Below are positions 1 through 7,835 of a stretch of 41,141 nucleotides of DNA, piece after piece. A program made the position numbers and the translations under genes. Source of the DNA: a virus; the IMG/VR virus record IMGVR_UViG_3300044644_000407, positions 1 through 41,141 of that record. One strand, written 5' to 3'. Numbering within the stretch: position 1 is the first letter of the stretch; the number at the start of each line of letters is the position of its first letter. Below the pieces are notes generated by a model that worked only from the letters and a program-made list of their open reading frames with translations, made no database searches and was not told the DNA's origin.

Positions 1-77
1 CTAACGCCGACTTTCAGGCCCTCAGCGGTATTGCCATCACCGACTTGGTACCCATCACCAACCATTGGAAGTCCCAT
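1..77 (-). CDS. Partial head-fibre/decoration-like protein, 5' end only
   Basis: Only the first 25 codons are present; the gene runs off the left edge. The start is an ATG at 75-77 with a good AGGAG ribosome site just upstream, 15 bases after the stop of the 85-residue gene. The visible N-terminus (M-x-LP-x-VGDGYQ-x-GDGN) closely matches that of the 102-residue protein at 40600-40908. It is therefore probably a paralog or alternative allele of that head-decoration protein. It lies on the 1-429 stretch that I infer to be a second allele of the region downstream of the coat gene. Confidence 0.6.
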   Translation of the reverse strand, partial: MGLPMVGDGYQVGDGNTAEGLKVGV

Positions 78-92
78 GTTTCAAATCTCCTA

Positions 93-350
93 TTAGGCCG
101 AGCCTTTCCACAGGCCCAGCGCAGTGAGGGTAGCCGCCACTTCAGCCGCAAATTCAGCAACTTTGGAGGCCGCGCTCATCACAGATGATGCGGACACAAC
201 GGACGCCGCTTGGATCGACGCAGCACGCTGCACGACAGGCGTCTGGCCATAAAACCCGACTTTGCCGCCAAGGGCAGGAGCCTTGCCGATGGTGGCATCG
301 TCAAGATCCTGATCCTCGTAGGCTACGCCGATAGGCTTAGTGTAGGACAT
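93..350 (-). CDS. Head-fibre-like small virion protein (85 aa)
   Basis: This small protein follows the coat gene stop by three bases. Its N-terminus (TKPIGVAYED) matches the 81-residue protein at 39638-39883. Its middle carries the KVGFYG-x-x-PVVQRA module shared with that protein and with the 102-residue protein at 40600-40908, and it ends in ALGLWKGSA exactly as the 81-residue protein does. The GFYG-x-x-PV-x-Q signature is common in small phage proteins beside coat genes that are annotated as head fibre proteins. I infer a role as a capsid surface fibre or decoration. The Ala/Ser/Val-rich second half is probably helical or coiled. Function is by family resemblance only. Confidence 0.7.
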   Translation of the reverse strand: MSYTKPIGVAYEDQDLDDATIGKAPALGGKVGFYGQTPVVQRAASIQAASVVSASSVMSAASKVAEFAAEVAATLTALGLWKGSA

Positions 351-353
351 GGT

Positions 354-1556
354 TTACCCCCAAACGCGGACGGCCATTTCGGGACGAATCACCTTGTAGC
401 CGTACAGAACGTCAATACGGCACGGCAGGCGGTCGTTGTTGATGTCGTACTGACGCACGATCCGCATGGAGATGCCGTTGTGGACCTGACGCGAGGCCAT
501 ATCGACGCCTTGCGGCATGATAAGGTCGGCGGTGGCGAAGGTGATGGCGTCGCGGTGATAGGCGAGGTTCTGCGGGTACTGCGACGCAGCCGAGCCAAGC
601 ATCGTGATGTCGGCATCGTTGAGCGGGAAAGCGTCAACGGTAGCCAGCGGGTGCGCAGCGGTGTACAGCGCAGGGGCGAACTTCAGGGTGCCGGTCGAAG
701 AACCCGTCAGATCCTCGGTCACCACGAACTGCTGAAGCGAGCCGGTGGATTCGCGGGTCTGCGGGTTGACCGCAAAAACGCTTTGCATGGTGAACACATC
801 GCCAACTTTCCAAGTCTTTGAAGAACCCGTAAAGGTGATGGCCAGTTGGGACGTGCCCTGCGCGGTCGGGGCGCCGTCAACCTCAATCGCCGTGCCCCAG
901 TCGCCCGTAGTGTGGACCTTCATCGACTGCGACATGGCCAGCTCCTCGAAGCCGAGGATGCCTTCGCCCATCAGACCCGACTTGAACTGACGGGAGATGG
1001 TGCTGACCGGGTTGAACAGGCCCTTCATGCCTTCCACCAGACCGGCGTTCGCAGCCGGGTTGACGGTCAGGTAACGGGGGCTGGCAACCGCCGCCGCTTC
1101 GTTCATCTTTTGCTGGGCCTGGAGCAGGACCAGCGAGGTCGCGGGTGTGGTGCCCGGGGTGCCGACCGAGTTAAAGATGTTCTTGTAGGCGTTGGCGACG
1201 TCAGCGTCGATGCTGGACGCAAGCTGAGAGATCCTCGGCTTGAGCACTCGGTCGGCGAAGTCGTCGAGGGACATCGTAAGCTCAGCGGTCGTGAAGTTCA
1301 CGCCGATGTGCTTCTGGCTGTCCACGGTCAGGGTGACCTGCTGCTGGCTGACGTCCTGCACTTGCAGAGCGGCACCGTCAGTCACCAGAGAGCGGTCCGG
1401 CAGGCGGATACGCAGGCTGGAGCCGATCTTGGCGCCTTCGATGGCGAAGCTGTCATCGTAAGCGCGGTTGACGTTGCGGGTGATTACGAGGTTGTTCTCC
1501 AGAATCTCCAGAGCCTTCCTCGTAATCATGTCGATTGTGAGCAATGAATTCGACAC
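354..1556 (-). CDS. Major capsid protein, P22 coat (gene 5) family
   Basis: The 400-residue product has the organisation of the P22 coat protein family, which builds the icosahedral shell on an HK97-type fold. Recognisable family features are the N-terminal SLLTIDMITRKALEILENN segment, then a GAKIGSSLRIRLP strand, a long middle region, and the C-terminal RIDVLYGYKVIRPEMAVRVWG tail. The start is GTG at 1556 with a purine-rich GAAAGGAAAG ribosome site. The scaffold gene lies just upstream, the usual neighbour. A second copy of the last 67 codons is present at 40939-41141. Its final 127 bases are identical to 430-556, which I read as the point where the circular genome closes. Confidence 0.93.
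   Translation of the reverse strand: MSNSLLTIDMITRKALEILENNLVITRNVNRAYDDSFAIEGAKIGSSLRIRLPDRSLVTDGAALQVQDVSQQQVTLTVDSQKHIGVNFTTAELTMSLDDFADRVLKPRISQLASSIDADVANAYKNIFNSVGTPGTTPATSLVLLQAQQKMNEAAAVASPRYLTVNPAANAGLVEGMKGLFNPVSTISRQFKSGLMGEGILGFEELAMSQSMKVHTTGDWGTAIEVDGAPTAQGTSQLAITFTGSSKTWKVGDVFTMQSVFAVNPQTRESTGSLQQFVVTEDLTGSSTGTLKFAPALYTAAHPLATVDAFPLNDADITMLGSAASQYPQNLAYHRDAITFATADLIMPQGVDMASRQVHNGISMRIVRQYDINNDRLPCRIDVLYGYKVIRPEMAVRVWG
430..556. repeat. 127-bp exact repeat, copy in coat gene
   Basis: Identical to 41015-41141; the preceding base differs (429 g, 41014 a). The other copy ends exactly at the contig edge, so the two mark a join in assembly rather than a biological terminal repeat at both ends. 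Confidence 0.9.
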
Positions 1557-1577
1557 GTTTTCTTTCCTTTCAAAGGG

Positions 1578-2345
1578 TTAGCGCGTTCGCTGTTTGGCTT
1601 CCCACGCCTTGATCTGGCGTTGGCGCTCCTGCTCGATCCACTGGCTCGTCGTCAGCGTTTTCAGCGAACGAGGGTCCGTGGTGTCGTAAGCCGGAGCACC
1701 GCTTGCCCGTGCGCTGACAGGCGCAATCGGCGGGGGCGCGTTCGTTGTCTTCTTGACCGGGGGATTGTCAGCCAGTTTGGCTTCAATCTTGCCGATCTCC
1801 CGAGCCTGCAACAGCGGCGAGAGTTTGGAGATGCGCTCAGCTTCTTTCGGATTGGAGCCGAGGTGATACGCAATCTCGGGGCCAATGTCAGAAGACTGAA
1901 TCGTTTCAGCCATCACGTTAGAGATCGGCAGACGGGTGTTGTAGACGACCTGTTCAAAGTCGTCGTACCGCTCCCGCGCCTTTTCTTCCCGTTCGTGATA
2001 GGCATCCAGCAGAGCCAGACGCTGCCGTTCCGCTTCCTGTTGCTGAAGAAGCTCTTGAGCCTTCTTCGCCGCCAACGCTTCCGCGTAGGCTTCCACAGAC
2101 GGGAATTCGTCTGCGGGCGGCACTTCAACAGGGGTGGCGGCAGGGCGCTGCGACTGCTGGCGCTCCCACTTTCGCTGCTCTCTTGCAAGTCGTTTGGCTA
2201 CGATGGCATCGAGTTCTTCTTGAGTGAAGGTCTTAGCCGTCTCAGCCGCATGTTCTTCCGGCGCAACTTCATCAGCAACAGGCGCAGCCGTTACGTCCTG
2301 TTCTGGCACGGCTTCCGCCGCTGGCACTTCCATTTCTTCGGACAT
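1578..2345 (-). CDS. Scaffolding protein
   Basis: This 255-residue protein is very rich in charged residues. It has an acidic Glu/Ala/Pro/Val-rich first 40 residues, then a KTFTQEELDAIVAKRLAREQ segment and long Arg/Glu/Gln-rich helical stretches with coiled-coil character. The TQEELDAIV-x-KRLARE motif is a hallmark of many phage scaffold proteins. It is encoded immediately before the coat gene, the standard place. It should co-assemble with coat protein to set procapsid size and then leave or be degraded. No protease gene is recognisable nearby, so exit without proteolysis, as in P22, is the likelier mode; that is inference. Confidence 0.85.
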   Translation of the reverse strand: MSEEMEVPAAEAVPEQDVTAAPVADEVAPEEHAAETAKTFTQEELDAIVAKRLAREQRKWERQQSQRPAATPVEVPPADEFPSVEAYAEALAAKKAQELLQQQEAERQRLALLDAYHEREEKARERYDDFEQVVYNTRLPISNVMAETIQSSDIGPEIAYHLGSNPKEAERISKLSPLLQAREIGKIEAKLADNPPVKKTTNAPPPIAPVSARASGAPAYDTTDPRSLKTLTTSQWIEQERQRQIKAWEAKQRTR

Positions 2346-2385
2346 CTTGATTCCTGAGAATCCCTGGCCTACCGGACCAGTGCGG

Positions 2386-2877
2386 TCAAACTGTCAGTGC
2401 CGCCACCTTCGCCTGGAACGCCTTTACTCGGGCGTCGAGGTCCGCACGGTCGCGGTCGAGTTTCTGTTGCAGGGCCTGCAAGTCCGCAGTCTGCTTGGTT
2501 AGCGCCGCTTCGCGGTCGGCCAGCGTCTTGTCCTTCTGCGCGGCGGCAGTGGCCTGCGCGGCCACCTGCTTGTCGAAGTCAGTAATGCGAGCGGTCAGTT
2601 CCTTCTCGCGGGCGTCCTGCGCCTTCTTCTTGGTGGACGCCTCTGCCGCGTCCGCCTTGGCTTCAACCTTTAGCTGCGCGGCCTCGGCCTTCGCTTCGTC
2701 CAGTTCCTTCTTCGCCTGCTCTTTCATCTCAGCGGTCTTCTTGACCGCGTCGATGTTGCCCTGCCGCAGCGCCAGTTCGTCGCGCAGCGCCGCCAGCTTT
2801 GCCAGATCCTGCGGCAGTTGATCCGTGAAATACTTGACGTAGTCCACCGGAGCCGCGTCGTTGAATGTGGTCGGCAT
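2386..2877 (-). CDS. Coiled-coil virion or assembly protein (163 aa)
   Basis: I start this at the ATG at 2877, preceded by GAGG and lying after the stop of the 2885-3190 gene; an upstream ATG at 2931 would overlap that gene by 47 bases. The first 30 residues (MPTTFNDAAPVDYVKYF) look globular. The rest is almost uninterrupted Ala/Lys/Glu/Asp/Gln heptad-rich sequence, so one long coiled coil is expected. It sits between a small structural gene and the scaffold gene. It may be a second scaffold-like or minor head protein. No catalytic motif is visible and I do not recognise a named family. Confidence 0.7.
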   Translation of the reverse strand: MPTTFNDAAPVDYVKYFTDQLPQDLAKLAALRDELALRQGNIDAVKKTAEMKEQAKKELDEAKAEAAQLKVEAKADAAEASTKKKAQDAREKELTARITDFDKQVAAQATAAAQKDKTLADREAALTKQTADLQALQQKLDRDRADLDARVKAFQAKVAALTV

Positions 2878-2884
2878 GTCGGCC

Positions 2885-3190
2885 TCAGACGTAGTAAGAG
2901 ATGTTGAGGACTGCCCCGCCGACTTCTTCAATGAATCGGATCTTGGACAGGTCGCCGTCGTATTGCAGCGTCACGCCTTTGGCCAGCGGCATTCCAATGC
3001 TCGCGGTCGGGGCCACGCCGTCATCGCGCCAGCGGACGTTCTGAGTGTCGGCCACGATCAGCGCCAGCGTCGGCTTGGCGTTCAGACCGTTCTTGTCGGT
3101 CGTCGGCACGGTCAGGCCCGTGGATGCGCTCAGCGAGGTGATCTGCTGGTAGCCCAAGCAGGAAGTAATTGCTTTGACGGCGGTGGACAT
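2885..3190 (-). CDS. Small conserved head-region structural protein (101 aa)
   Basis: The protein is compact and beta-rich by composition, begins MSTAVKAITSCLGYQQITSL and has no charged repeats, membrane segment or catalytic motif. It lies between the repeat protein at 3194-3673 and the coiled-coil protein, inside the leftward capsid operon. The recurring Ser/Thr-Leu/Val strands and short length suit a decoration or tail-pin protein. The assignment is positional; I cannot name a family. Confidence 0.6.
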   Translation of the reverse strand: MSTAVKAITSCLGYQQITSLSASTGLTVPTTDKNGLNAKPTLALIVADTQNVRWRDDGVAPTASIGMPLAKGVTLQYDGDLSKIRFIEEVGGAVLNISYYV

Positions 3191-3193
3191 GAG

Positions 3194-3673
3194 TTACATT
3201 CTCCAGCGTTCGGTCAGTGAACGCAGTGTAATGATTGTATCGATTGGCGTTGCAACTGGCGGTACGCCGCTCCAAGTCAGGGTAACAGGCTGGCCGTTTA
3301 AAGTATACACCCCTGTGTCAAGAGGTATACTGAGCGTAGTGCGAAAAGTTACCGGATTGCCAGTCAGGCTATACGTGCCGGTATCAAGATCTATGCGTCG
3401 TGCCGACGTAAGGCCGACATCTTGGCCTGACAAAAGGTAACTGCCAGCGTTCAGCGACAAGCTGTACGCGGTACCGCCAGCAGGCAAATACGTAAGCGTT
3501 ACATTTTGCCCTGACAGGCTATAGCTGCCGGCGTCGAGCGCGAGGGTGTACGCGCCTGCGGTGGGCAGTTCTCCCGCCCACGGCGCAGCCGCCCAAGGCT
3601 GCGACCCCCAGCCGACATCGATCCCGCCGCCAGATGGCGGCGGTGACGACGGCGAAAACAGCAGCAGAAGCAT
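3194..3673 (-). CDS. Virion protein with four ~23-residue beta repeats
   Basis: After a hydrophobic, Pro/Ser-rich start (MLLLLFSPSSPPPSGGG) and a Trp/Gly/Pro linker, the 159-residue protein contains four tandem units of the form LDAGSYSLSGQNVTLTY. They begin at about residues 40, 68, 95 and 113 (for example LNAGSYLLSGQDVGLT, LDTGTYSLTGNPVTFRT, LDTGVYTLNGQPVTLTW). Each unit should form a small beta-hairpin or layer. Similar units occur in hypothetical phage and prophage virion proteins. Its place beside the kelch-like protein and coat genes suggests an exposed appendage. The hydrophobic start is short and does not make a convincing signal peptide. Confidence 0.7.
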   Translation of the reverse strand: MLLLLFSPSSPPPSGGGIDVGWGSQPWAAAPWAGELPTAGAYTLALDAGSYSLSGQNVTLTYLPAGGTAYSLSLNAGSYLLSGQDVGLTSARRIDLDTGTYSLTGNPVTFRTTLSIPLDTGVYTLNGQPVTLTWSGVPPVATPIDTIITLRSLTERWRM

Positions 3674-3690
3674 GGGCTACACCAGAAACG

Positions 3691-5130
3691 TCAAATGACC
3701 ATTTGACGCAGCAGCACGGTGGACGTGTTAAGGCCCATGTAGATGTAATCTATTTCCGTTGTTCCGTCTTTGTAGGTCACATCAAATGCCGTATCGCCAA
3801 CAAGTGCTGCACCTTGGGTGTAGGTCATTGTGCCCCACGGTTGCATGGCATTTTCGGGGAAATCGTAAGCAAACCAGCGACCCGTAGCTTCTTTTGAAAT
3901 GTAAAGGCGATCTTTTAGATATGCGTACTTTGTGCCGGTCGTAAACGTTTCGGTCGCAGGGGAGTATGTAATTGCGGCCCAAGTGTTTGCTGCAATGTCG
4001 TAACGATCTAGCGCGGCGCTGGCGCCCCCTCTAAGCGAGAAAATGTAGCGCCCATTTAGGATGGCGTTTTCATTGGTCCAATCAGCAGCGGTTGCGCTGT
4101 GAATCCAATGACCGCTGGCCCCTGCGCCGGGCGCCGCGCCGCGAGCAACGCCGGGCGTAAGCGTCGTCCAAGTGTTACCGCTGATGCTGTAGCGGTAGAA
4201 CGTAACGGCGTTGTTGCCCATGAAATAGATAAAATCGTCATTACCCTCGATGCTGTACTGGCTGGTAGCGTCCGGGGTAACAGTCCAGTTTGCTGAAACA
4301 GTGATGACGGTTGCAGTATTGGAAGCAATCGTGCGGATTTGCCCCGCTCCGGTACCTGCGGAAATGCGAATCTGATAGTTAGTCCATTGGTTAACGGTCC
4401 AATTCTTTGCGGAATTGGTGAGCGTCGCCGTGCCGCCCGCCGTAGCGGTGCCAGTCGCAAACGACTTAAATCCAGCGTCAATCCATGCCGGGGTGCTAAT
4501 CAGTCGGCCATCAGTGCCAATGGTTGCCGCAAGACCTGTAATTGCTAGTGTTGTCCAAGTGTTAGTAGCAAAATCGTATTTTCGAAAACTGCCCGCAGCC
4601 AACGTGCCTGCGCCAAGAACATAAAACACTGGCGATATGATGCGATATTGACTGGTAGCATCAAAAGCCACGGCCTCGGCCGCGCCTTCAAACGTGATGA
4701 CGGCGTTAGTTCCGATGGCGTTTGATGCAATAGTCTTTAGTCGGCCAGCGTTTGTGCCCCCGACAAAATAGACACTGTAGCCCCTAAGATACCGCGCAAG
4801 AGTTTGGTTGGTCGTAATAGACGTGGTAGTACCTGCGGTAGCGGTCAGCAAAGACGCAGCGACCGTAGTTCCAGTCGAAAACGCCCCGGCAACGCCGCAC
4901 GCCCCGGCGCCGAACGTACCTGCAAGCGCGGGGCTAGGCACTTGAATCCAACCATCTTCAGATGGGTTGTAAAGAAACGCGCTGGTGTTTGATTGCACCA
5001 GCATTTGCTGCTGCCGGTAGTGGCGGCTAGAAACAGTAAAATGCGCTGCCGCTGTTACACTTGGAAGCGGGGTACAAAACTCCCACCGCTTGAGGTCAAG
5101 GATTTTGCGATTGCCGTTAGTGGTGGGCAT
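3691..5130 (-). CDS. Kelch-like beta-propeller virion protein with duplicated insert domain
   Basis: The 479-residue product contains several kelch-type blade motifs: YDFATNTWTTL, YRYSISGNTWTTL and LDRYDIAANTWAAI. These predict a beta-propeller of the sort phages use in fibres or adhesins. Two inserts resemble each other: about residues 85-165 (AGRLKTIASN then ATSQYRI) and about 225-295 (AGQIRTIASN then ATSQYSI). This indicates an internal domain duplication. There is no signal peptide. It lies in the leftward operon between a Thr-rich small protein and the repeat protein, upstream of scaffold and coat. It is probably a structural component; a receptor- or polysaccharide-binding role is inference. 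Confidence 0.72.
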   Translation of the reverse strand: MPTTNGNRKILDLKRWEFCTPLPSVTAAAHFTVSSRHYRQQQMLVQSNTSAFLYNPSEDGWIQVPSPALAGTFGAGACGVAGAFSTGTTVAASLLTATAGTTTSITTNQTLARYLRGYSVYFVGGTNAGRLKTIASNAIGTNAVITFEGAAEAVAFDATSQYRIISPVFYVLGAGTLAAGSFRKYDFATNTWTTLAITGLAATIGTDGRLISTPAWIDAGFKSFATGTATAGGTATLTNSAKNWTVNQWTNYQIRISAGTGAGQIRTIASNTATVITVSANWTVTPDATSQYSIEGNDDFIYFMGNNAVTFYRYSISGNTWTTLTPGVARGAAPGAGASGHWIHSATAADWTNENAILNGRYIFSLRGGASAALDRYDIAANTWAAITYSPATETFTTGTKYAYLKDRLYISKEATGRWFAYDFPENAMQPWGTMTYTQGAALVGDTAFDVTYKDGTTEIDYIYMGLNTSTVLLRQMVI

Positions 5131-5131
5131 G

Positions 5132-5569
5132 TCAGGTCACCGAGATGTTGCGGCGCATAGAATCCGCGCCTAGTCGCATGAGGGATGGAATCTGTTCAGT
5201 AGCACTCAAACCACCCATGTTAGTCTGGTTTGACACCGTAGAAACAGTGGTTACAGTCGTTACAGTCGTGATCGTTGCCAGCGTCAGCGAAGCACTGATG
5301 GCATCAATTGCGACACGCAGGCGCCCTGCGACATCGGGCATGGCTTGGCCAATAGTGCGAGTAAGCGCCTGAAGCGCAAAACGCTGCGCCTCAAGAGCTT
5401 CGACTAACTCGCCATAGGCAACTGTGGGCAGCGGCGCGGCTTCCGACACAAACGTAACGTTTCCATCCGCGCCAAAAGCAGGTTTAACAACCTGAAAATG
5501 TCGTCCGCCGACCTCGTCGGTGGCGACCGTTGCACCAGATCCTGGCGTTATGTCAATGTTGTCAGCCAT
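5132..5569 (-). CDS. Small virion protein with Thr/Val repeat and C-terminal conserved tail
   Basis: The 145-residue protein starts MADNIDITPGSGATVATDEVGG, a form common in phage structural proteins that carry a small N-terminal strand domain. A middle helical segment (LVEALEAQRFALQALTRTIGQ) is followed by a low-complexity run ATITTVTTVTTVSTVSNQT encoded by imperfect direct repeats at about 5230-5275. It ends with a segment containing MRRNISVT. The TTVTTV run followed by NQTNMGG recurs in hypothetical phage proteins near fibres. It is translated 1 base upstream of the kelch-like gene. No enzymatic role is visible. Confidence 0.65.
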   Translation of the reverse strand: MADNIDITPGSGATVATDEVGGRHFQVVKPAFGADGNVTFVSEAAPLPTVAYGELVEALEAQRFALQALTRTIGQAMPDVAGRLRVAIDAISASLTLATITTVTTVTTVSTVSNQTNMGGLSATEQIPSLMRLGADSMRRNISVT

Positions 5570-5578
5570 TTTTGTTCC

Positions 5579-6004
5579 TTAGTCCGGCCAGCCGCCGATA
5601 ATCAGTTGCTCGACCGCCTCGACGGTGGTGCAGTTGTCCACATCAGATTCCAGCAGGTCGCTGCGAGCGCGTGTAGCTTTGATCCAGTTCCAAATCGCTT
5701 GCATCTGGCTCCATTCCGGGCCGGTGATCTGACCAAGGCTGACCAGTTCAACCGCTCGGGCGGTCAGGTTGGCCTGCCGCCACTCGGGATAGCGGGCGAG
5801 GATGTGGGCCCGCGTTGCGGCTTTGATCTGCTGCTTCTTGGCGGCTTTGGCTGCGGGCAGCGCGGCGGCGGCGATCTCGGCGTCGGTGGGGTGGGGTTTG
5901 TCAGAAAGCCATGTGATGCTAATAATGCCGTCGCCATTTGCCGCAAGAACGAAATCGACGTCCAGCACAAACCCCATAGCAGTCAGAGTGGAGTACAAAT
6001 TCAT
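5579..6004 (-). CDS. Tail-fibre-assembly-like accessory protein (141 aa)
   Basis: I start at the ATG at 6004, which overlaps the TGA of the upstream gene as TGATG; a longer reading from 6031 is less likely. The N-terminal part (MNLYSTLTAMGFVLDVDF) is followed by a helical Ala/Lys-rich region and a Trp-containing C-terminus (GPEWSQMQAIWNWIKATRARSD). This layout resembles small fibre-associated or fibre-assembly proteins encoded just after fibre genes. It lies directly downstream of the 351-residue fibre-like protein, which supports that idea. The family link is tentative. Confidence 0.6.
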   Translation of the reverse strand: MNLYSTLTAMGFVLDVDFVLAANGDGIISITWLSDKPHPTDAEIAAAALPAAKAAKKQQIKAATRAHILARYPEWRQANLTARAVELVSLGQITGPEWSQMQAIWNWIKATRARSDLLESDVDNCTTVEAVEQLIIGGWPD

Positions 6005-7059
6005 CACAGAATCTCCATCGCTGAAAACCAAGTCGTGGAGGTCGATGCATACGCGCTGGCGGCTCCAGACCTTGTCTGCATTTCTATGTATTTGCCAACC
6101 GTAAGGAAATCCGCGTGCGTCGTTGCCATTTGTATTGAGCCAGCAGCACCCTGACCGTATAGCCAGCCTCCGTATTGCGCAGTGCCGTCAGTAAACCTTA
6201 TTGCATTGACCGTCTGGTCCGCAGGCGTACTCGTTGACCCCCAAGAAGCGGTGAACAAGTACGATCCGTCTCGACGCACATTGAACCGAGACGTTGAAGA
6301 ATCGCCGCAATCGCCGATATTTTTGACCACCGTCCAAACGCCATTTACTGATGTTGGCGCGTAGTACGTCCCACCGTTTTTTGTGCCAGATTCGTTTGTG
6401 CTCAAGTCAAGAGACATTTGGCACGGTATTCGCCCGTCATACTCGACGATCCACGCGGAATTAGCGGTCACGCACCTGAAGATCACGCACTCGCCAGTGA
6501 TAAACACGCGGCTCCATTCCGCACCGGCAGCCCCGCCGTTGATCGTGTCCGAGCCGTCCGGCTTTAGCAGCAGTTCGTGGCTTGCATCGCCCACTTCAAC
6601 GAACACGCCAATGCGGTCACCAACCGCGCACGTTGCGGGCAAGACAAAGTCGCGGTCAGCAGTCAGGCCCGCCAGATCCAGAATGTGCATCGTGCCGACG
6701 ACACCAGTCACGTTCGATCCGGTGACAGCCGCCTTGATCTCGTTCAAGCCCCAGTTGTTGCCGCTCGCCGCCGTGGCGATGACGCTGACAATTGCGGTGT
6801 TGTTAAACGTGACCGCGCTGCCGCTGCTGGACGCCTCAAACGTGCCTCGGTCAACCGTAGTGCCAGAATGCGTGTACAGGCAGTTGCGAGCGACTTCCCA
6901 GTTAGTGTTCTCAGTAATGAGGATGTCTACCGTGGCGTTTGCGCTGCTGTAGGCGGTGCCGAACGACTGATAGCCAGAGGTCGCTGCGTTGAGCGTGATC
7001 GTGCCGGTGCCGGGCGTGCCGGACACCGTCATCTGTACGCGGTTGCGATGCAGGCTCAT
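6004..7059 (-). CDS. Fibre-like virion protein with C-terminal C1q/TNF-like domain
   Basis: The 351-residue product is Ser/Thr/Gly/Asn-rich. An N-terminal beta domain (RVQMTVSGTPGTGTITLNAA) is followed by middle segments rich in short strands. The C-terminal third contains F-x-VRRDGSYLFTASWG, a pattern like the C1q/TNF jelly roll used at fibre tips. A related pattern (VSGLYQFNVTVQL) occurs in the 371-residue protein at 33471-34586. Start is ATG at 7059, overlapping the stop of the 134-residue gene by one base. I infer a trimeric virion fibre or decoration. The binding target is unknown. Confidence 0.68.
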   Translation of the reverse strand: MSLHRNRVQMTVSGTPGTGTITLNAATSGYQSFGTAYSSANATVDILITENTNWEVARNCLYTHSGTTVDRGTFEASSSGSAVTFNNTAIVSVIATAASGNNWGLNEIKAAVTGSNVTGVVGTMHILDLAGLTADRDFVLPATCAVGDRIGVFVEVGDASHELLLKPDGSDTINGGAAGAEWSRVFITGECVIFRCVTANSAWIVEYDGRIPCQMSLDLSTNESGTKNGGTYYAPTSVNGVWTVVKNIGDCGDSSTSRFNVRRDGSYLFTASWGSTSTPADQTVNAIRFTDGTAQYGGWLYGQGAAGSIQMATTHADFLTVGKYIEMQTRSGAASAYASTSTTWFSAMEIL

Positions 7060-7463
7060 TAGGTCACCGTGAACAGACCGGAGGCGTTGAAGGTCAGCGT
7101 GAACGTGTCGCCGTTGGCCATGGTGACGCCCCCGGCGCCGTAGTCAAACCACGCCACCAACGGGTCGCCAGCGACCGTGTCGTCGTAAATAACGACGTAA
7201 CGGAAAGTCGGCACAGCACCAGACGCGGTTAGGATCAGGTCGCTGAAGTCCAGCGAAAACGTGCCGCCAGACTGCGACGACGACGCGGTCGTCAGGTTGC
7301 GGGACGACAGGTTGGTGTAGCTGATTTCGGTAATCTGGCTGAGCGTGGCGTTGGTGTTGACCGGAAGCGTGTTCGACAGCGCCACGACAAACTGATCTGT
7401 GCCGCAGTTGACGCCTTCGACTAGATACTCGACCCACGGTTGAAACTTGTTGTAAGTCGCCAT
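7059..7463 (-). CDS. Small structural protein upstream of fibre gene (134 aa)
   Basis: The protein begins MATYNKFQPWVEYLVEGVNCGTDQF and contains the string LSQITEISYTNLSSRNLTT followed by beta-rich sequence ending GDTFTLTFNASGLFTVT. The segment VALSNT followed by ITEISYTNLSSR is common in minor structural proteins of phages and is usually annotated as hypothetical. It overlaps the fibre-like gene by one base (translational coupling), so the two products are likely made together and may form one appendage. There are no catalytic or membrane features. Confidence 0.65.
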   Translation of the reverse strand: MATYNKFQPWVEYLVEGVNCGTDQFVVALSNTLPVNTNATLSQITEISYTNLSSRNLTTASSSQSGGTFSLDFSDLILTASGAVPTFRYVVIYDDTVAGDPLVAWFDYGAGGVTMANGDTFTLTFNASGLFTVT

Positions 7464-7472
7464 GACTGGTCC

Positions 7473-7835
7473 TTACGCGAGAAAGCGGAGTTTGTAGAGG
7501 GTCGAGAGGTACAGCGCGAAGATCTCGTCCATCTGGTTCTGTAGCGGCGTGTCTTCCTTCGGCACGACCTTGTAGCGGCCAGCCTCCAGCCGCTTGAGTT
7601 GGTCGGTCAGGAAGTCCACGATGTTGTTGGACTTCTTGGTGTTCTGCCGCACGACGGGGCCGATCAGGCCGTAGCGCCCCTGATACGCCTCGGCGAAGGC
7701 GTCTGCAAGCTCGACAATGCCCTCGTAGAACTTGTTCAGCGCCTTGTGCTTGGCGTAGCTGCGCGTGTTCAGGTGGACGCTGTGCGCCACGTCGCGGGCG
7801 AGGAATAGCTCGCCCATGAAGACTTCGCAGGTCAT
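7473..7835 (-). CDS. Conserved helical phage protein after portal (120 aa)
   Basis: The start overlaps the portal stop as ATGA. The sequence is mostly alpha-helical with the pattern ELFLARDVAHSVHLNTRSYAKHKALNKFYEGIVELADAFAEAY. The spacing of His, Glu and Asp residues recalls a four-helix ferritin/Dps-like bundle, and similar phage proteins are grouped in a domain of unknown function (DUF5856, as I recall it). No function is established that I know of. Its position right after the portal gene suggests a head or neck role, or a moron-like gene carried in the operon. Confidence 0.65.
   Translation of the reverse strand: MTCEVFMGELFLARDVAHSVHLNTRSYAKHKALNKFYEGIVELADAFAEAYQGRYGLIGPVVRQNTKKSNNIVDFLTDQLKRLEAGRYKVVPKEDTPLQNQMDEIFALYLSTLYKLRFLA

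Noticed and set aside
5225-5280. Tandem ACAGT/GTTAC repeats as a regulatory element
   Set aside because: They lie in frame in the 145-residue gene and code for its Thr/Val run, so the coding explanation suffices.
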